Origin: Rhodobacter sp. NTK016B | GTDB taxonomy: Bacteria; Pseudomonadota; Alphaproteobacteria; Rhodobacterales; Rhodobacteraceae | Reading direction: 5' to 3' | Assembly: GCF_017303295.1 (NCBI RefSeq) | Contig: NZ_JAFKOK010000006.1 | Location: 186,001 to 250,000, forward strand | DNA: 64,000 nucleotides | Shown here: piece after piece, positions 45,659 to 54,298 of the stretch | Layout: each line of letters begins with the position of its first letter | How positions within the stretch are numbered: the first letter of the stretch is position 1 | Position numbers and translations under genes: made by a program | Notes under the pieces: generated by a model | Told to the model about the DNA's origin: nothing | What the model saw: only the letters and a program-made list of their open reading frames with translations | Database searches by the model: none

Positions 45659-46324
45659 CTACATCGTGTCGGCCGCGTCCGGTTCGCTCGGGGGGCGCAG
45701 GCCCGTGACCTGCCCGCTTTCCACGAACAATCCGCCCGGCAGGACCAGCATGGTCATGCCATCCTCGTAGCGTGCTTCGAGGATCGGCACATAGGCGGCG
45801 ACCGGCTGGGTATCGAGCTCTTCGCCATCGAGCCGCGATTCGACTTCGAACCGGTAGGTGCCGTCGGGCAGCGGATTGCCGTCGGTATCCTGCCCGTCCC
45901 ATACATAGCTCTGCGTTTCGGGGTCGAGGCTACGGGTATCGACGATCTCGTCATTGTCGTTGCGCACGATGAGCACGACCTCGTCCGCGCCAAGGGCCGG
46001 ATCGGGTGTCAGCTCGATCGGGTCGCCGCTGAAATGCGCGCCGCCATAAAGTCGCGCTTCCATCCCGACCCAGCCGCCGAGATCGGACAGGCCGGTCTGG
46101 CCGATCATCGTCGCCAGAAGCTGGTTGGTATAGGTCTGCTGCTCGACCCCGGCGAAGGTGGCGAGCTGCACGGCGAAATCCGAGGCCTCCATCGGGTTGA
46201 GCGGGTCCTGATTCTGCATCTGCGTGGTCAGCATCTGCAGAAAGGTCACGAAGTCGGATTGCCCGGGCGAGCCACTGCCCTCCGCACCCCCGGTGAAATT
46301 GCCAAAACTCGAATTGATTTCCAT
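45659..46324 (-). CDS. flgD: Flagellar hook assembly protein FlgD
   Basis: A 221-residue hook-cap scaffold. The N-terminal export/assembly segment (FVTFLQMLTTQMQNQDPLNPMEASDFAVQLATFAGVEQQ) is unmistakable. Tudor and fibronectin-like domains follow, with YVWDGQDTDGNPLPDGTYRFEV. It is downstream of fliK on the same strand with a gap of 9 bases, so the hook cap and the hook-length ruler are made together. Confidence 0.95.
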   Translation of the reverse strand: MEINSSFGNFTGGAEGSGSPGQSDFVTFLQMLTTQMQNQDPLNPMEASDFAVQLATFAGVEQQTYTNQLLATMIGQTGLSDLGGWVGMEARLYGGAHFSGDPIELTPDPALGADEVVLIVRNDNDEIVDTRSLDPETQSYVWDGQDTDGNPLPDGTYRFEVESRLDGEELDTQPVAAYVPILEARYEDGMTMLVLPGGLFVESGQVTGLRPPSEPDAADTM

Positions 46325-46333
46325 TCTGTCCTC

Positions 46334-48844
46334 TCAAAGCCGAAGGTCGAGGTGATCCAGCGGGCCGGTCATGGCCGGGCTGCGCTGAGCGGGCGGCGCG
46401 GCGCTATCGGGCATCTGCGGCTGCAGGGCTGGCTGCGTAGCACGGTCTGAAGACGTGCCGGTGCCACCGCCGCCCGGATGGCCGGCCTCGCCGCCAGAGA
46501 ATCGCAGCGACAATGCGTCATGGCCCATCGAGCGCAAATCCTGTTCCAGAAGCGCGATATGACGGCGCATCAGGTCCAGCGTTTCGGGACGGTCGGCATG
46601 GACCATCAGCACGCTTGCGGCTTCGTGATTCACCAGCGTCAGGCGCACATGGCCCAGTTCCTCGGGGTCGAGCGCGAGCGAGAATCCACCCGGACCGGAC
46701 AGGGCGGGCTGCTGGATCTGCGCGGCGATCTGTTGTCCGATTCGCTGCGCCTGCGCGGACGGGGGAAGGGTCTGGCTGTGCTGGGTGCTGGCATGGGGGA
46801 TTGCCGCGCGGCTGTCGCCCGGTGCCTCGTCACGTGGCGAAAGCTCGATCCGGTCAGCCCGCGTATCGGTTTGCTGCTCGGCCATGACAGGCGGGATCTC
46901 GGGCTGCGCGGCGGGTACGGGCGTCGGTGTTTGGGCCACGGGGGCCGCGGCAGGTGCAGACGAGGTCTGGATCGGTGTCGGATCCGCCTTTGCGCGTGGG
47001 GTGTCGGGTGTGTCGGGGCGCTCGGAGTTCTGGGTAGGGGGCTGAACAGGCGCGCGGTCGGTCACGGACGCCTCGCGGCGCGCGGGAGCGATCGGTGGAG
47101 CTGGTAACGGGCCGGGCAGAGGGATTTCGCCCTGCGCCACGGGCTGTTGGAGCAGGGTTTGAGCCCGCGCAGGAAGGGCGTTTGATGCTGGCGGCAGAGC
47201 CATCATCGGGGTTTCGCTGAAGGCCACGACGGTAGCGGAAGGCGAAGCGGGGGTCGCGGAGGCGACCTGTGTCGACGCCGGGGCGTCGACCGGCGCCGCG
47301 ATGGGCGCAGTTGCTTTCGGCGCGTCGCGGGTTGTGGGGCTGGCGGTCATGGGGCGCGTGTCGGGCATGGAGAAAGGCACCAACCGAGGCTGCCCGGCTG
47401 GTTTGTCGGCTGACGGGGTGACAGGCGCCGAGCCTGGCATAGCTGTCGCCAGAGCGGCTGTTGTGAAGGCGCGACTCTCCGTACCGGGCGATGCCAGTGC
47501 TTGCAGAGACGGCGCCTGCACGCCAGGAATCGCGGCGCTTATGGCGCTCGGAACAGAAGGCTTTACGTCAATGCCCGTATCGGGAACCGGCATAATGGAG
47601 GGCATCGGTGCGGCGCCGGGCGTGGCAACGACCGGCTGGGCCTGAGCAGGCCCCTCTACCGGTACCGAAACTACCGGCACCGAAACCGGATCAAGCGATT
47701 TCCCCGACCCGGCATCCGCCATCGGTGTCGCCGCCACCTCAGGCTCTGCGACAGGCGCAACAAGCGTCGAGCTCGTAGCTTCCGCGTCTGCGGGGGGCAT
47801 CGCGGCCACAGCCTCATCGGCGCCGGTCAGGCGCGCAGGGGAAGGCCCCGATGGGTGCGAGGGGCTTTCGTCGTCACCTCCGATTCCCGGCGTGCCGGGA
47901 ACGCCCGGCGTGCGCCCCGCCACGGGAACGGCGCGTCCTTCCCGTGCGCTGGCGGCCTGTCCGGGCGTCAGGGCGATCATCCCGTCATGACGCGGGGCAT
48001 CGATCGGGCGGGGCTGCGTCTCGGGTCCGCCAAAAGGTGCCCGCGCCATCCCATTGTCCATCGGCGCAGCCTGCAGGGCGAACCGGGCGCGCAGCAGTGC
48101 CGCGCCGGCAGAGGCGTCGGTTGTCACCCGGGTGTCAGCCCTGCGCTGCGCGACGGGCAGCGGCATAGCCGGTTCGGCGGGCGGAATGCGCTCTGGTGCT
48201 ACGGTCAGGGGGGCTTCGATCGACGGGTCCGAGACCACGAGCGGTTCGGCGTCAGGGGACCAGCCGGGGGCAGCGACAGGCCGGGTCGCGACAGGGTCTG
48301 CGGGCGGCATTGGCGCGTCGATGGCGTCATCCGCGTCGCCCGCCTGCAATTCCATTGCGATCCGGGTCGTATCCGGCGCCTGTTCAGGCGTATCGGGCAT
48401 CGGCATATCGCGTCCGGCGGGCTGGATGTCATCGGGCAATGTCGACAGATCCACCGGGTCAAGCTCACCCGATGTCGGAATACCAGGCGCATCGCCCTCG
48501 GGACCGGTGGGGTCATCATCGGGCGGGGGCGTATCGAGCTCGGGGAGGTCGATATCGTAGGGATCGTCGCCCGCGCCGGTATCGGCCGCGCCCGTATTGC
48601 CAGCGTCTGAAGTCTCGGCCTCGATACCGCCGCCGCGCGTGTCTTTCGCCTTCTGACCATCAGAGCGAATCGCTCTGTCGACGGTCGCGGCTTGTTGCGG
48701 TGCGATATCCGAGGCAGTGCCGCGCAAACCGGCCAGAACCGCCCGGAAACTCTGCGTTTCCTGCGTAACAGGGGCCGCTGGCGGTGCCAGGCGCGGGGTG
48801 GAGATCGAGGTGAAAACAGGGTCGAGCGACGGGACTTGGCGCAT
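46334..48844 (-). CDS. fliK: Flagellar hook-length control protein FliK
   Basis: An 836-residue protein that measures the hook and switches export specificity. Residues 1 to about 690 are low-complexity, rich in Ala, Pro, Asp and Thr, as expected of the ruler. The conserved C-terminal FliK domain is clear (LALDPEELGHVRLTLVNHEAASVLMVHADRPETLDLMRRH, then LEQDLRSMGHDALSLRF). The start at 48844 has GGAGG six bases upstream. It is much longer than enterobacterial FliK (about 400 residues). Confidence 0.88.
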   Translation of the reverse strand: MRQVPSLDPVFTSISTPRLAPPAAPVTQETQSFRAVLAGLRGTASDIAPQQAATVDRAIRSDGQKAKDTRGGGIEAETSDAGNTGAADTGAGDDPYDIDLPELDTPPPDDDPTGPEGDAPGIPTSGELDPVDLSTLPDDIQPAGRDMPMPDTPEQAPDTTRIAMELQAGDADDAIDAPMPPADPVATRPVAAPGWSPDAEPLVVSDPSIEAPLTVAPERIPPAEPAMPLPVAQRRADTRVTTDASAGAALLRARFALQAAPMDNGMARAPFGGPETQPRPIDAPRHDGMIALTPGQAASAREGRAVPVAGRTPGVPGTPGIGGDDESPSHPSGPSPARLTGADEAVAAMPPADAEATSSTLVAPVAEPEVAATPMADAGSGKSLDPVSVPVVSVPVEGPAQAQPVVATPGAAPMPSIMPVPDTGIDVKPSVPSAISAAIPGVQAPSLQALASPGTESRAFTTAALATAMPGSAPVTPSADKPAGQPRLVPFSMPDTRPMTASPTTRDAPKATAPIAAPVDAPASTQVASATPASPSATVVAFSETPMMALPPASNALPARAQTLLQQPVAQGEIPLPGPLPAPPIAPARREASVTDRAPVQPPTQNSERPDTPDTPRAKADPTPIQTSSAPAAAPVAQTPTPVPAAQPEIPPVMAEQQTDTRADRIELSPRDEAPGDSRAAIPHASTQHSQTLPPSAQAQRIGQQIAAQIQQPALSGPGGFSLALDPEELGHVRLTLVNHEAASVLMVHADRPETLDLMRRHIALLEQDLRSMGHDALSLRFSGGEAGHPGGGGTGTSSDRATQPALQPQMPDSAAPPAQRSPAMTGPLDHLDLRL

Positions 48845-48943
48845 TCTTGGCCTCCGGTTTGAACGCCTCAGCAATAGCAGCCGGTGGTTACCGCTTCTTT
48901 ACCGCGATCCGGGATGCTGAGCGCCGATCCACAGGAGGTTTCC

Positions 48944-49297
48944 ATGACGCAACCACTGACTGCCCTTGGCGCCACATCCGTTCCGATTCAGGCGCGGTCC
49001 CGGCCCGAAACCCCCCAGGCCGACCCGTCCCGCGCCGATCCGGCGATTCGCCACAGCGCCGAGGCGCTCGAGGCGACGTTCCTTGCGGAAATGTTCAAAA
49101 GCGCCGGCCTGTTCCGCCCGACCGAAGCGCTGGGCGGCGGCGGCGAAGGCGAGCAGCAATTCACGTCGTTTCTGGCCGATGAACGGGCGCGCGCGATCGT
49201 CGCGCAGGGGGGGATCGGGCTGGCCGACGCCATCGAATCGAGCCTGCGCCTGCGGGCGGGGCTTACGCCGCAACAGGGGCCGGAGGGGACGTCATGA
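48944..49297 (+). CDS. Rod-binding protein (FlgJ N-terminal type)
   Basis: A 117-residue protein with the rod-binding domain of FlgJ (SAEALEATFLAEMFKSAGLFRPTEALGGGGEGEQQFTSFLADERARAIV). The peptidoglycan hydrolase half is absent, as in many alphaproteobacteria. It would cap the rod during assembly. AGGAGG lies just upstream of the start at 48944. Its stop overlaps the FlgN-like gene by four bases. It is divergent from fliK. Confidence 0.85.
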   Translation: MTQPLTALGATSVPIQARSRPETPQADPSRADPAIRHSAEALEATFLAEMFKSAGLFRPTEALGGGGEGEQQFTSFLADERARAIVAQGGIGLADAIESSLRLRAGLTPQQGPEGTS

Positions 49298-49647
49298 GCC
49301 GCAAGGATCTGCGCCGGCTCGCGGCGATTCTGGCGCAGGAACGCGAGGCGCTTCTGCACGGCGATATTGCGCGGCTCGAACGGCTTGCGCCGCGCAAAGT
49401 GGCCATCCTGGAGCGGGTCGAAGGCGCACTGCCCGAGCTCGCGCGCGCCGATACCGGCCTTGCGCGCGCGGTTCAGCAGGCGGCAGGCCGCAATGCCGGC
49501 CTGTTCGAGGCGGCGATAACCGGCATCAAGGATGCGCGCGCCCTCATGGCGAGGGCGCGCAAGGGCGGAACGGCCAAGACCTATGGACGCGACGGCATTC
49601 GCGCCGATCTGAACCCGCCGCATGGCAGCCTGCATCGGCGGGCCTGA
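49294..49647 (+). CDS. FlgN-like export chaperone
   Basis: A 117-residue, almost wholly helical protein (MSRKDLRRLAAILAQEREALLHGDIARLERLAPRKVAILERVE...) with the heptad pattern of FlgN, the chaperone of the hook-filament junction proteins. The C-terminal KGGTAKTYGRDGIRADLNPP matches the short tail seen in alphaproteobacterial FlgN-like proteins. It is coupled to the rod-binding gene. The fold call is fair, and the client proteins are inferred. Confidence 0.75.
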   Translation: MSRKDLRRLAAILAQEREALLHGDIARLERLAPRKVAILERVEGALPELARADTGLARAVQQAAGRNAGLFEAAITGIKDARALMARARKGGTAKTYGRDGIRADLNPPHGSLHRRA

Positions 49648-49888
49648 AGTACCTGCAATCGGCGGTAAAATCTGTAGAACTGGTTAATGGTTTTGAGTAA
49701 CAAGTCTATGAAAATTATAAGGAAAATGAGGATCTGCAATGGGTCCATCCGGGCTGATCTTAAGAGCTTGTTAAGGGAAAGATCCGAGATTGGCCTCGCA
49801 CTGACAAAGCACTGTTGTTGATGATGCACTGACTCGGTGGCGCGACATCCGTGAAGCGGACAGCCGCAGGTCCAGAACGGGCTTGGTC

Positions 49889-49927
49889 GCCGTGATTCCA
49901 CGGCACGTACCGGCGTGAAACCACGCC
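49889..49927 (+). promoter_or_regulatory. Two consecutive perfect hairpins in the flagellin leader
   Basis: GCCGTG-ATTC-CACGGC (49889-49904) and GGCGTG-AAAC-CACGCC (49912-49927) share the core CGTG-A-N2-C-CACG, lie 23 bases apart centre to centre, and end 19 bases before the flagellin start codon and 8 bases before its AAGGGA ribosome site. They could be RNA stem-loops controlling translation or stability, for example by FlbT, or a tandem operator. The symmetry is seen; the role is inferred. Confidence 0.6.
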
Positions 49928-49946
49928 TTTCAATAAGGGAAAATCC

Positions 49947-51224
49947 ATGTCCTCGATTCTGACGAACAACACCGCGATGGTGGCGCTTCAGACCCTGAAG
50001 AGCATCAACGCCAATATGGCGAAGACCCAGAACGAGATCTCGACGGGCAAATCGGTTGCGACCGCCCGCCAGAACTCGGCCGTCTGGGCGATTTCCAAGA
50101 CCATGGAAAGCGACGTCAAGGGCTTCAAGGGGATTGCCGATTCGCTCGCTCTGGGCTCGTCGACCATCGCCGTGGCCCGCTCGGCCTCCGAGCAGATCAC
50201 CGACTTGCTGACCGAAATCAAAGGCAAGGTCGTCGCGGCGCAGGAAGACAACGTCGACCGCGAAAAGATCCAGACCGACCTGTCGGCGCTGCGCAACCAG
50301 ATCTCCTCGGTTGTGGGTGCCGCGCAGTTCAACGGTCTCAACCTGCTCTCGAACCGCGAAGGCGGGGCCTCGGTTGCGGACATCGTCGGCAATACCGGCA
50401 CCGGCGCCGGCGTTCTGGGTTCGGGCTCGGTCAGCATCCTGTCTTCGCTCGACCGGGATAGCTCGGGCGCCGTATCGGCTGCCTCGATCCAGGCGGCCAA
50501 AGCCGACCTTGGCACGCAAGCCTCGGCGGCGGGTACCGGCACCGATCTCGCGGCGACCGCGTTCACCGGTGCGGGCGCCATCGCGGTCGGTGCGACCGGC
50601 ACGATGACCGTCGTCGGCGATACCGGTACGGCGGCGCGCGCGGGTAACGCGGTGCTGGCGGGTGATGGCTACACGATCGGGGGTCTGACCGGCGTGACCG
50701 GCACCGTGCGCTACGTCGCGCGCGATGGCGATACGGTCAACGACATCGCCAAGGGCCTGACCGATATGCTGAACTTCCAGGCGCAGACCTCGGGGATCGG
50801 GATTTCGGCCACGGTTTCGGGTGCGGCGATCACGATCACCAACAACACCGCTGCCGGTATCACCACCACCTCGACGCTCAATACGGGCGGCACGGCGGGC
50901 GGCGGGCTGGAAATCCTGTCCAGTGTTGACGTCTCGACCGCAGAAGGCGCGGCCGCCGGTCTTGCCGCGATCGAAGGCCTTACCCAGACGGCCATCGAAG
51001 CTGCCGCCAACTTCGGTTCGGTCCAAGGCCGTATCGAGATCCAGAGCGAATACGTCTCCAGCCTGATGGATTCCCTCAAGTCGGGGATCGGCGCGCTGGT
51101 CGATGCCGATATGGAGGCGACCTCGGCTCGCCTGCAGGCGCTTCAGGTGCAGCAGCAGCTGGGCATTCAGGCCCTGTCGATCGCCAACCAGGCGCCGCAG
51201 AACATCCTGGCGCTGTTCCGCTAA
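49947..51224 (+). CDS. Flagellin
   Basis: A 425-residue filament protein. The N-terminal D0/D1 region (MSSILTNNTAMVALQTLKSINANMAKTQNEISTGKSVATARQNSA) and the C-terminal helix (ALVDADMEATSARLQALQVQQQLGIQALSIANQAPQNILALFR) pack the filament core. The middle, about 150-330, is a Gly/Ala/Thr-rich variable domain exposed on the filament. The 5' region is about 300 bases long and AT-richer than average at its upstream end. flaF and flbT follow. Confidence 0.95.
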   Translation: MSSILTNNTAMVALQTLKSINANMAKTQNEISTGKSVATARQNSAVWAISKTMESDVKGFKGIADSLALGSSTIAVARSASEQITDLLTEIKGKVVAAQEDNVDREKIQTDLSALRNQISSVVGAAQFNGLNLLSNREGGASVADIVGNTGTGAGVLGSGSVSILSSLDRDSSGAVSAASIQAAKADLGTQASAAGTGTDLAATAFTGAGAIAVGATGTMTVVGDTGTAARAGNAVLAGDGYTIGGLTGVTGTVRYVARDGDTVNDIAKGLTDMLNFQAQTSGIGISATVSGAAITITNNTAAGITTTSTLNTGGTAGGGLEILSSVDVSTAEGAAAGLAAIEGLTQTAIEAAANFGSVQGRIEIQSEYVSSLMDSLKSGIGALVDADMEATSARLQALQVQQQLGIQALSIANQAPQNILALFR

Positions 51225-51231
51225 GGCCTCG

Positions 51232-51256
51232 GGGCCGGGGGATACTCCCTCGGCCC
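51232..51256 (+). terminator. Strong hairpin between flagellin and flaF (attenuator-like)
   Basis: An eleven-base stem, GGGCCGGGGGA / TCCCTCGGCCC with one G-T pair and loop TAC, starts 7 bases after the flagellin stop. Without a T run it is more likely to stabilise the flagellin mRNA 3' end or attenuate read-through into flaF-flbT than to terminate fully. Confidence 0.55.
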
Positions 51257-51291
51257 TTCCCACCCATGACTTCGCACCATGAGGCCTTGAT

Positions 51292-51672
51292 ATGAGCGTC
51301 GCAGCCCACGCGCGCACCCATTACGGGCACCACGCCCGCGCGCTGAAAACCCCCCGGGACATCGAATACGATGTCCTTGCCCAGATCACCGGGCGCATCC
51401 AATCCCAGCTTCCCCACGAACCCGGGAAAGTCAGCGGTCGCCTGACGGTCGCGTTGAACGACAATCGCCGGCTATGGGCCGCCTTTGCCGCCGATCTCGC
51501 CCATCCCAGCAATGGTTTCCCCCAGCCCTTGCGTGCGCAACTCTTCTATCTCGCTGAATTCACCCTCAAACACACGACTCAGGTTCTGACGGGCGCGGCC
51601 ACGGCCGATATCCTTGCCGAGATCAACACCTCGGTGATGCGGGGTCTCAAAGGGCAGGGGGGCGAGCCATGA
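51292..51672 (+). CDS. flaF: Flagellin synthesis activator FlaF
   Basis: A 126-residue helical protein of the FlaF family, with KTPRDIEYDVLAQITGRI and NDNRRLWAAFAADLAHPSNGFPQPLRAQLFYLAEFTLKHT. In Caulobacter FlaF is needed for flagellin translation and secretion and works against FlbT. It lies 67 bases after the flagellin gene and overlaps flbT by four bases, the standard alphaproteobacterial order. Confidence 0.92.
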   Translation: MSVAAHARTHYGHHARALKTPRDIEYDVLAQITGRIQSQLPHEPGKVSGRLTVALNDNRRLWAAFAADLAHPSNGFPQPLRAQLFYLAEFTLKHTTQVLTGAATADILAEINTSVMRGLKGQGGEP

Positions 51673-52076
51673 GCGGTCTGATTCTCAAGCTCGCGCCGCG
51701 CGAAAGGGTCCTTATCAATGGCGCGGTGATCGAGAATGGTGAGCGGCGCAGCCGCCTGTCCATCGTCACCCCCAACGCGAATATCCTGCGCCTGCGCGAC
51801 GCCATTCATCCTGCCGAAGTCAGCACGCCGGTGCGCCGCGTCGCTTACATCGCCCAGCTGGTCCTGTCGGGCGACGCCGACCCGGACGACGCGAGCCCGC
51901 AGCTTCTGCGCGGGATAGAACAGCTGAGCCAGGTGCTGACCGATGCCGACAGCCGGGCCATGCTGGACAAGGCAACACAGGCGGTGATGACCGGCGATTT
52001 CTATCCCGCGATGCGGAATTTGCGGGCCTTGATTCCGCGGGAGGAGCGGCTCTTCGCGGCCGCGACCCGGCAATGA
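51669..52076 (+). CDS. flbT: Flagellin post-transcriptional regulator FlbT
   Basis: A 135-residue protein with the FlbT pattern MSGLILKLAPRERVLINGAVIENGERRSRLSI and LLRGIEQLSQVLTD further on. In Caulobacter it binds the 5' leader of flagellin mRNA and lowers its stability. The hairpins in the flagellin leader of this window are a natural candidate target. It overlaps flaF and the DUF1217 gene by four bases each. Confidence 0.92.
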   Translation: MSGLILKLAPRERVLINGAVIENGERRSRLSIVTPNANILRLRDAIHPAEVSTPVRRVAYIAQLVLSGDADPDDASPQLLRGIEQLSQVLTDADSRAMLDKATQAVMTGDFYPAMRNLRALIPREERLFAAATRQ

Positions 52077-52897
52077 GCTTTCAGCCGATCCTTCCCCTCG
52101 ACGGGTATGTGGGCTGGCGGTTCTTGCAACGCACGCTCGACAAGCAGCAGGAAGCCCATGCCAGCACGAGCCTGTCAAAACGCGATCAGGCGTATTTCCG
52201 CGAGAACATCGCGTCGGTGACAAGCGCTGAAGAGCTGGTCGCAGACCGGCGCCTTCTGAATGTCGCGCTGACGGCATTCGGTCTTCAGGACGATCTGCCC
52301 AACCGAGCCTACGTCCAGAAAGTGCTGGAAAGTTCCCACAAGGATGACAGCAGTTTCGTTAATCGGCTGTCGGACAAACGCTATCTGCAGCTCAACAAGG
52401 CCTTCGGCTTCGGCGATACCTATATTTCGTGGAATCAGCTCGACGGGTTCACCGACTCGCTGCTCAGCGACTATCGCGACCGTTCGTTCGAAGTCGCCGT
52501 GGGCGCGCAGAACGAATCGATGCGGCTGGCGCTTGCGCTCGAACGGGACCTTGCAGACCTTGCCGCGCAGAACAGCAGCGAGGCGACGCGTTGGTACACG
52601 ATCCTCGGCACGCCTTCGATGCGACGGGTTTTCGAGACGGCCTTCATGCTGCCCAGCAGCTTCGGCGCGCTGGATCTCGACCGACAGGTCGAAATCCTCA
52701 AGACCCGGACCGAGAAGCTGACGGGCTCTGACGAAGTCGCGCAATTCACGGATCCTGAAGCAATGGAGAGCCTGATTCGCCGCTTCTTCCTTGGCGAGCA
52801 GGTGCAGCAGATCAACGCTGCCACCGTCGCGGGAAGCGGGGCTCTGACACTGTTGCAGCAAGGACAAACCAGCCTGAGAACCGTGCTGGGGCGCTGA
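52073..52897 (+). CDS. DUF1217 flagellar-cluster protein
   Basis: A 274-residue protein of the DUF1217 family, found in alphaproteobacterial flagellar clusters. It begins MSFQPILPLDGYVGWRFLQRTLDKQQEAHA and contains the repeated-looking YFRENIASVTSAEELVADRRLLNVALTAFGL and YVQKVLESSHKDDSSFVNRLSDKRY segments. Mostly helical, no signal peptide. It may be an exported flagellar structural or assembly protein. It is the last gene of the flagellin-flaF-flbT unit. Confidence 0.82.
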   Translation: MSFQPILPLDGYVGWRFLQRTLDKQQEAHASTSLSKRDQAYFRENIASVTSAEELVADRRLLNVALTAFGLQDDLPNRAYVQKVLESSHKDDSSFVNRLSDKRYLQLNKAFGFGDTYISWNQLDGFTDSLLSDYRDRSFEVAVGAQNESMRLALALERDLADLAAQNSSEATRWYTILGTPSMRRVFETAFMLPSSFGALDLDRQVEILKTRTEKLTGSDEVAQFTDPEAMESLIRRFFLGEQVQQINAATVAGSGALTLLQQGQTSLRTVLGR

Positions 52898-53459
52898 GGG
52901 TCCGAGCGACGTCAGCGCTTAGGTGGTGCGCGTCGCCGCGTTGTTCACCGGAGTCCCTGCGTGTCGCGAGGGCATAGGGTCCGAAAGGCTCCGGTCTTGA
53001 GACGTGGTGTTTCCGGGGAAATCAGACGAATCAGCGCTGAGCCGGAATGTGAACGCTGCGCTCAACGGTGCCGACCGAGAGGCCACAGAAATTCGATCTC
53101 GGACGGAAAAACCACTGAGTAGCCAGCCGTAAGCAGACATTTGCGCCGTCGCAATCGAGGCGTCGCGTGACACCCTAGCGTTGCCGGTCGGTTGAAGGCT
53201 GCCGAGTCAACAGGGTCTTGCGGCTTGGAATTGTGCCCAGTGGTCAGAGCGACAAAGTCCAACAGACGCTGTGGCGTCGCGGAGCTTAGATGGCCAACGA
53301 TCGGACTGTCGACGGATGCCTCCGGCGAGAAAAATCCCTGCGAGACAACAGACTATCCAGCCCGTTCTTAACTGGCGGGAACAGGTCGTTGCTCGGTCGC
53401 CAAACTCTGTTAGCGAACAGAACCTGCTAGGCAAAGGGGCTCTCGCACCCAAAGGAAAA
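52898..53459. other. Gene-free stretch of about 560 bases
   Basis: Between the flagellar unit and the sdhB terminator no reading frame has recognisable content. The base composition is less GC-rich and stop-rich compared with the surroundings, and words such as GTAAGCAGACATTTGCGCC recall decayed non-coding segments that I have seen in other Rhodobacterales. It looks like a relic of lost genes or a decayed insertion. No terminal inverted repeats or target duplication were found by eye. Confidence 0.5.
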
Positions 53460-53481
53460 GGGCCGCGTCATCACGCGGCCC
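53451..53481 (-). terminator. Rho-independent terminator after sdhB
   Basis: Nine-base stem GGGCCGCGT / ACGCGGCCC with loop CATC (53460-53481). On the minus strand it is followed by TTTTCCTTT. It ends the sdhCDAB transcript. Confidence 0.85.
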
Positions 53482-53504
53482 CTGTTTAACTCTGTTTCGA
53501 CGAA

Positions 53505-54284
53505 TCAGACGACCCGCTCGACCATCATCTTCTTGATCTCGGCAATTGCCTTGGCCGGGTTCAGATGCTTGGGGCAGGTCGAGGTGCAGTTCATGATCGT
53601 GTGGCAACGATATAGTTTGAACGGATCGTGCAGACCGTCCAGACGCTCGCCCGTCGCCTCGTCCCGCGAATCGATGATCCAGCGATAGGCATGCAGCAAC
53701 GCGGCCGGGCCCAGATACCGATCGCCGTTCCACCAATAGCTGGGGCACGACGTCGAGCAACAGGCGCACATCACGCATTCATAAAGACCGTCGAGCTTTT
53801 CGCGGTCCTCGATCGATTGCCGCCACTCCTTGGCCGGGGTGTTCGACTTGGTTTCCAGCCACGGCATGATCGATTCGTGCTGGGCGTAGAAATGCGTCAG
53901 ATCCGGCACCAGATCCTTGACCACCGGCATGTGCGGCAGCGGATAGATCTTCACGTCGCCCTTGATCTCGTCCATGCCGAAAATGCAGGCCAGCGTGTTC
54001 GTCCCGTCGATATTCATCGCGCAGGAGCCGCAGATCCCCTCGCGGCAGGACCGGCGGAAGGTCAGCGTCGGGTCGATCTCGTTCTTGATCTTGATCAGCG
54101 CGTCCAGAACCATCGGGCCGCAGCTGTCCATGTCGACGAAATAGGTATCGACACGGGGGTTTTCGCCATCATCCGGGGACCAGCGGTAAATCCGGAAGGT
54201 GCGCAGGGTCTTCGCGCCTTCGGGCTTTGGCCAGGTCTTGCCGGTGCGGATCTTCGAATTCTTGGGAAGCGTGAGCTGTACCAT
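53505..54284 (-). CDS. sdhB: Succinate dehydrogenase iron-sulfur subunit
   Basis: A 259-residue subunit carrying the [2Fe-2S], [4Fe-4S] and [3Fe-4S] clusters. The first is held by [15 protein letters not shown] and LAC, the others by [13 protein letters not shown] and [17 protein letters not shown]. It passes electrons from SdhA to the membrane quinone. The start at 54284 gives [12 protein letters not shown]; a much longer open frame continues through sdhA in another frame and is not used. It is last in sdhC-D-A-B. Confidence 0.97.
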   Translation of the reverse strand: MVQLTLPKNSKIRTGKTWPKPEGAKTLRTFRIYRWSPDDGENPRVDTYFVDMDSCGPMVLDALIKIKNEIDPTLTFRRSCREGICGSCAMNIDGTNTLACIFGMDEIKGDVKIYPLPHMPVVKDLVPDLTHFYAQHESIMPWLETKSNTPAKEWRQSIEDREKLDGLYECVMCACCSTSCPSYWWNGDRYLGPAALLHAYRWIIDSRDEATGERLDGLHDPFKLYRCHTIMNCTSTCPKHLNPAKAIAEIKKMMVERVV

Positions 54285-54298
54285 GTCTGCGTCCCTTC

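Noticed and set aside
49648-49800. A sigma-28-type promoter upstream of flagellin (TTAAG ... CCGAGA)
   Set aside because: The spacing and the -10 element do not match the consensus well enough; the AT-rich context suggests a promoter, but no element can be assigned.
53271-53489. Short open frames in the gene-free gap as small proteins
   Set aside because: No ribosome sites, no recognisable features, and composition unlike the surrounding genes.
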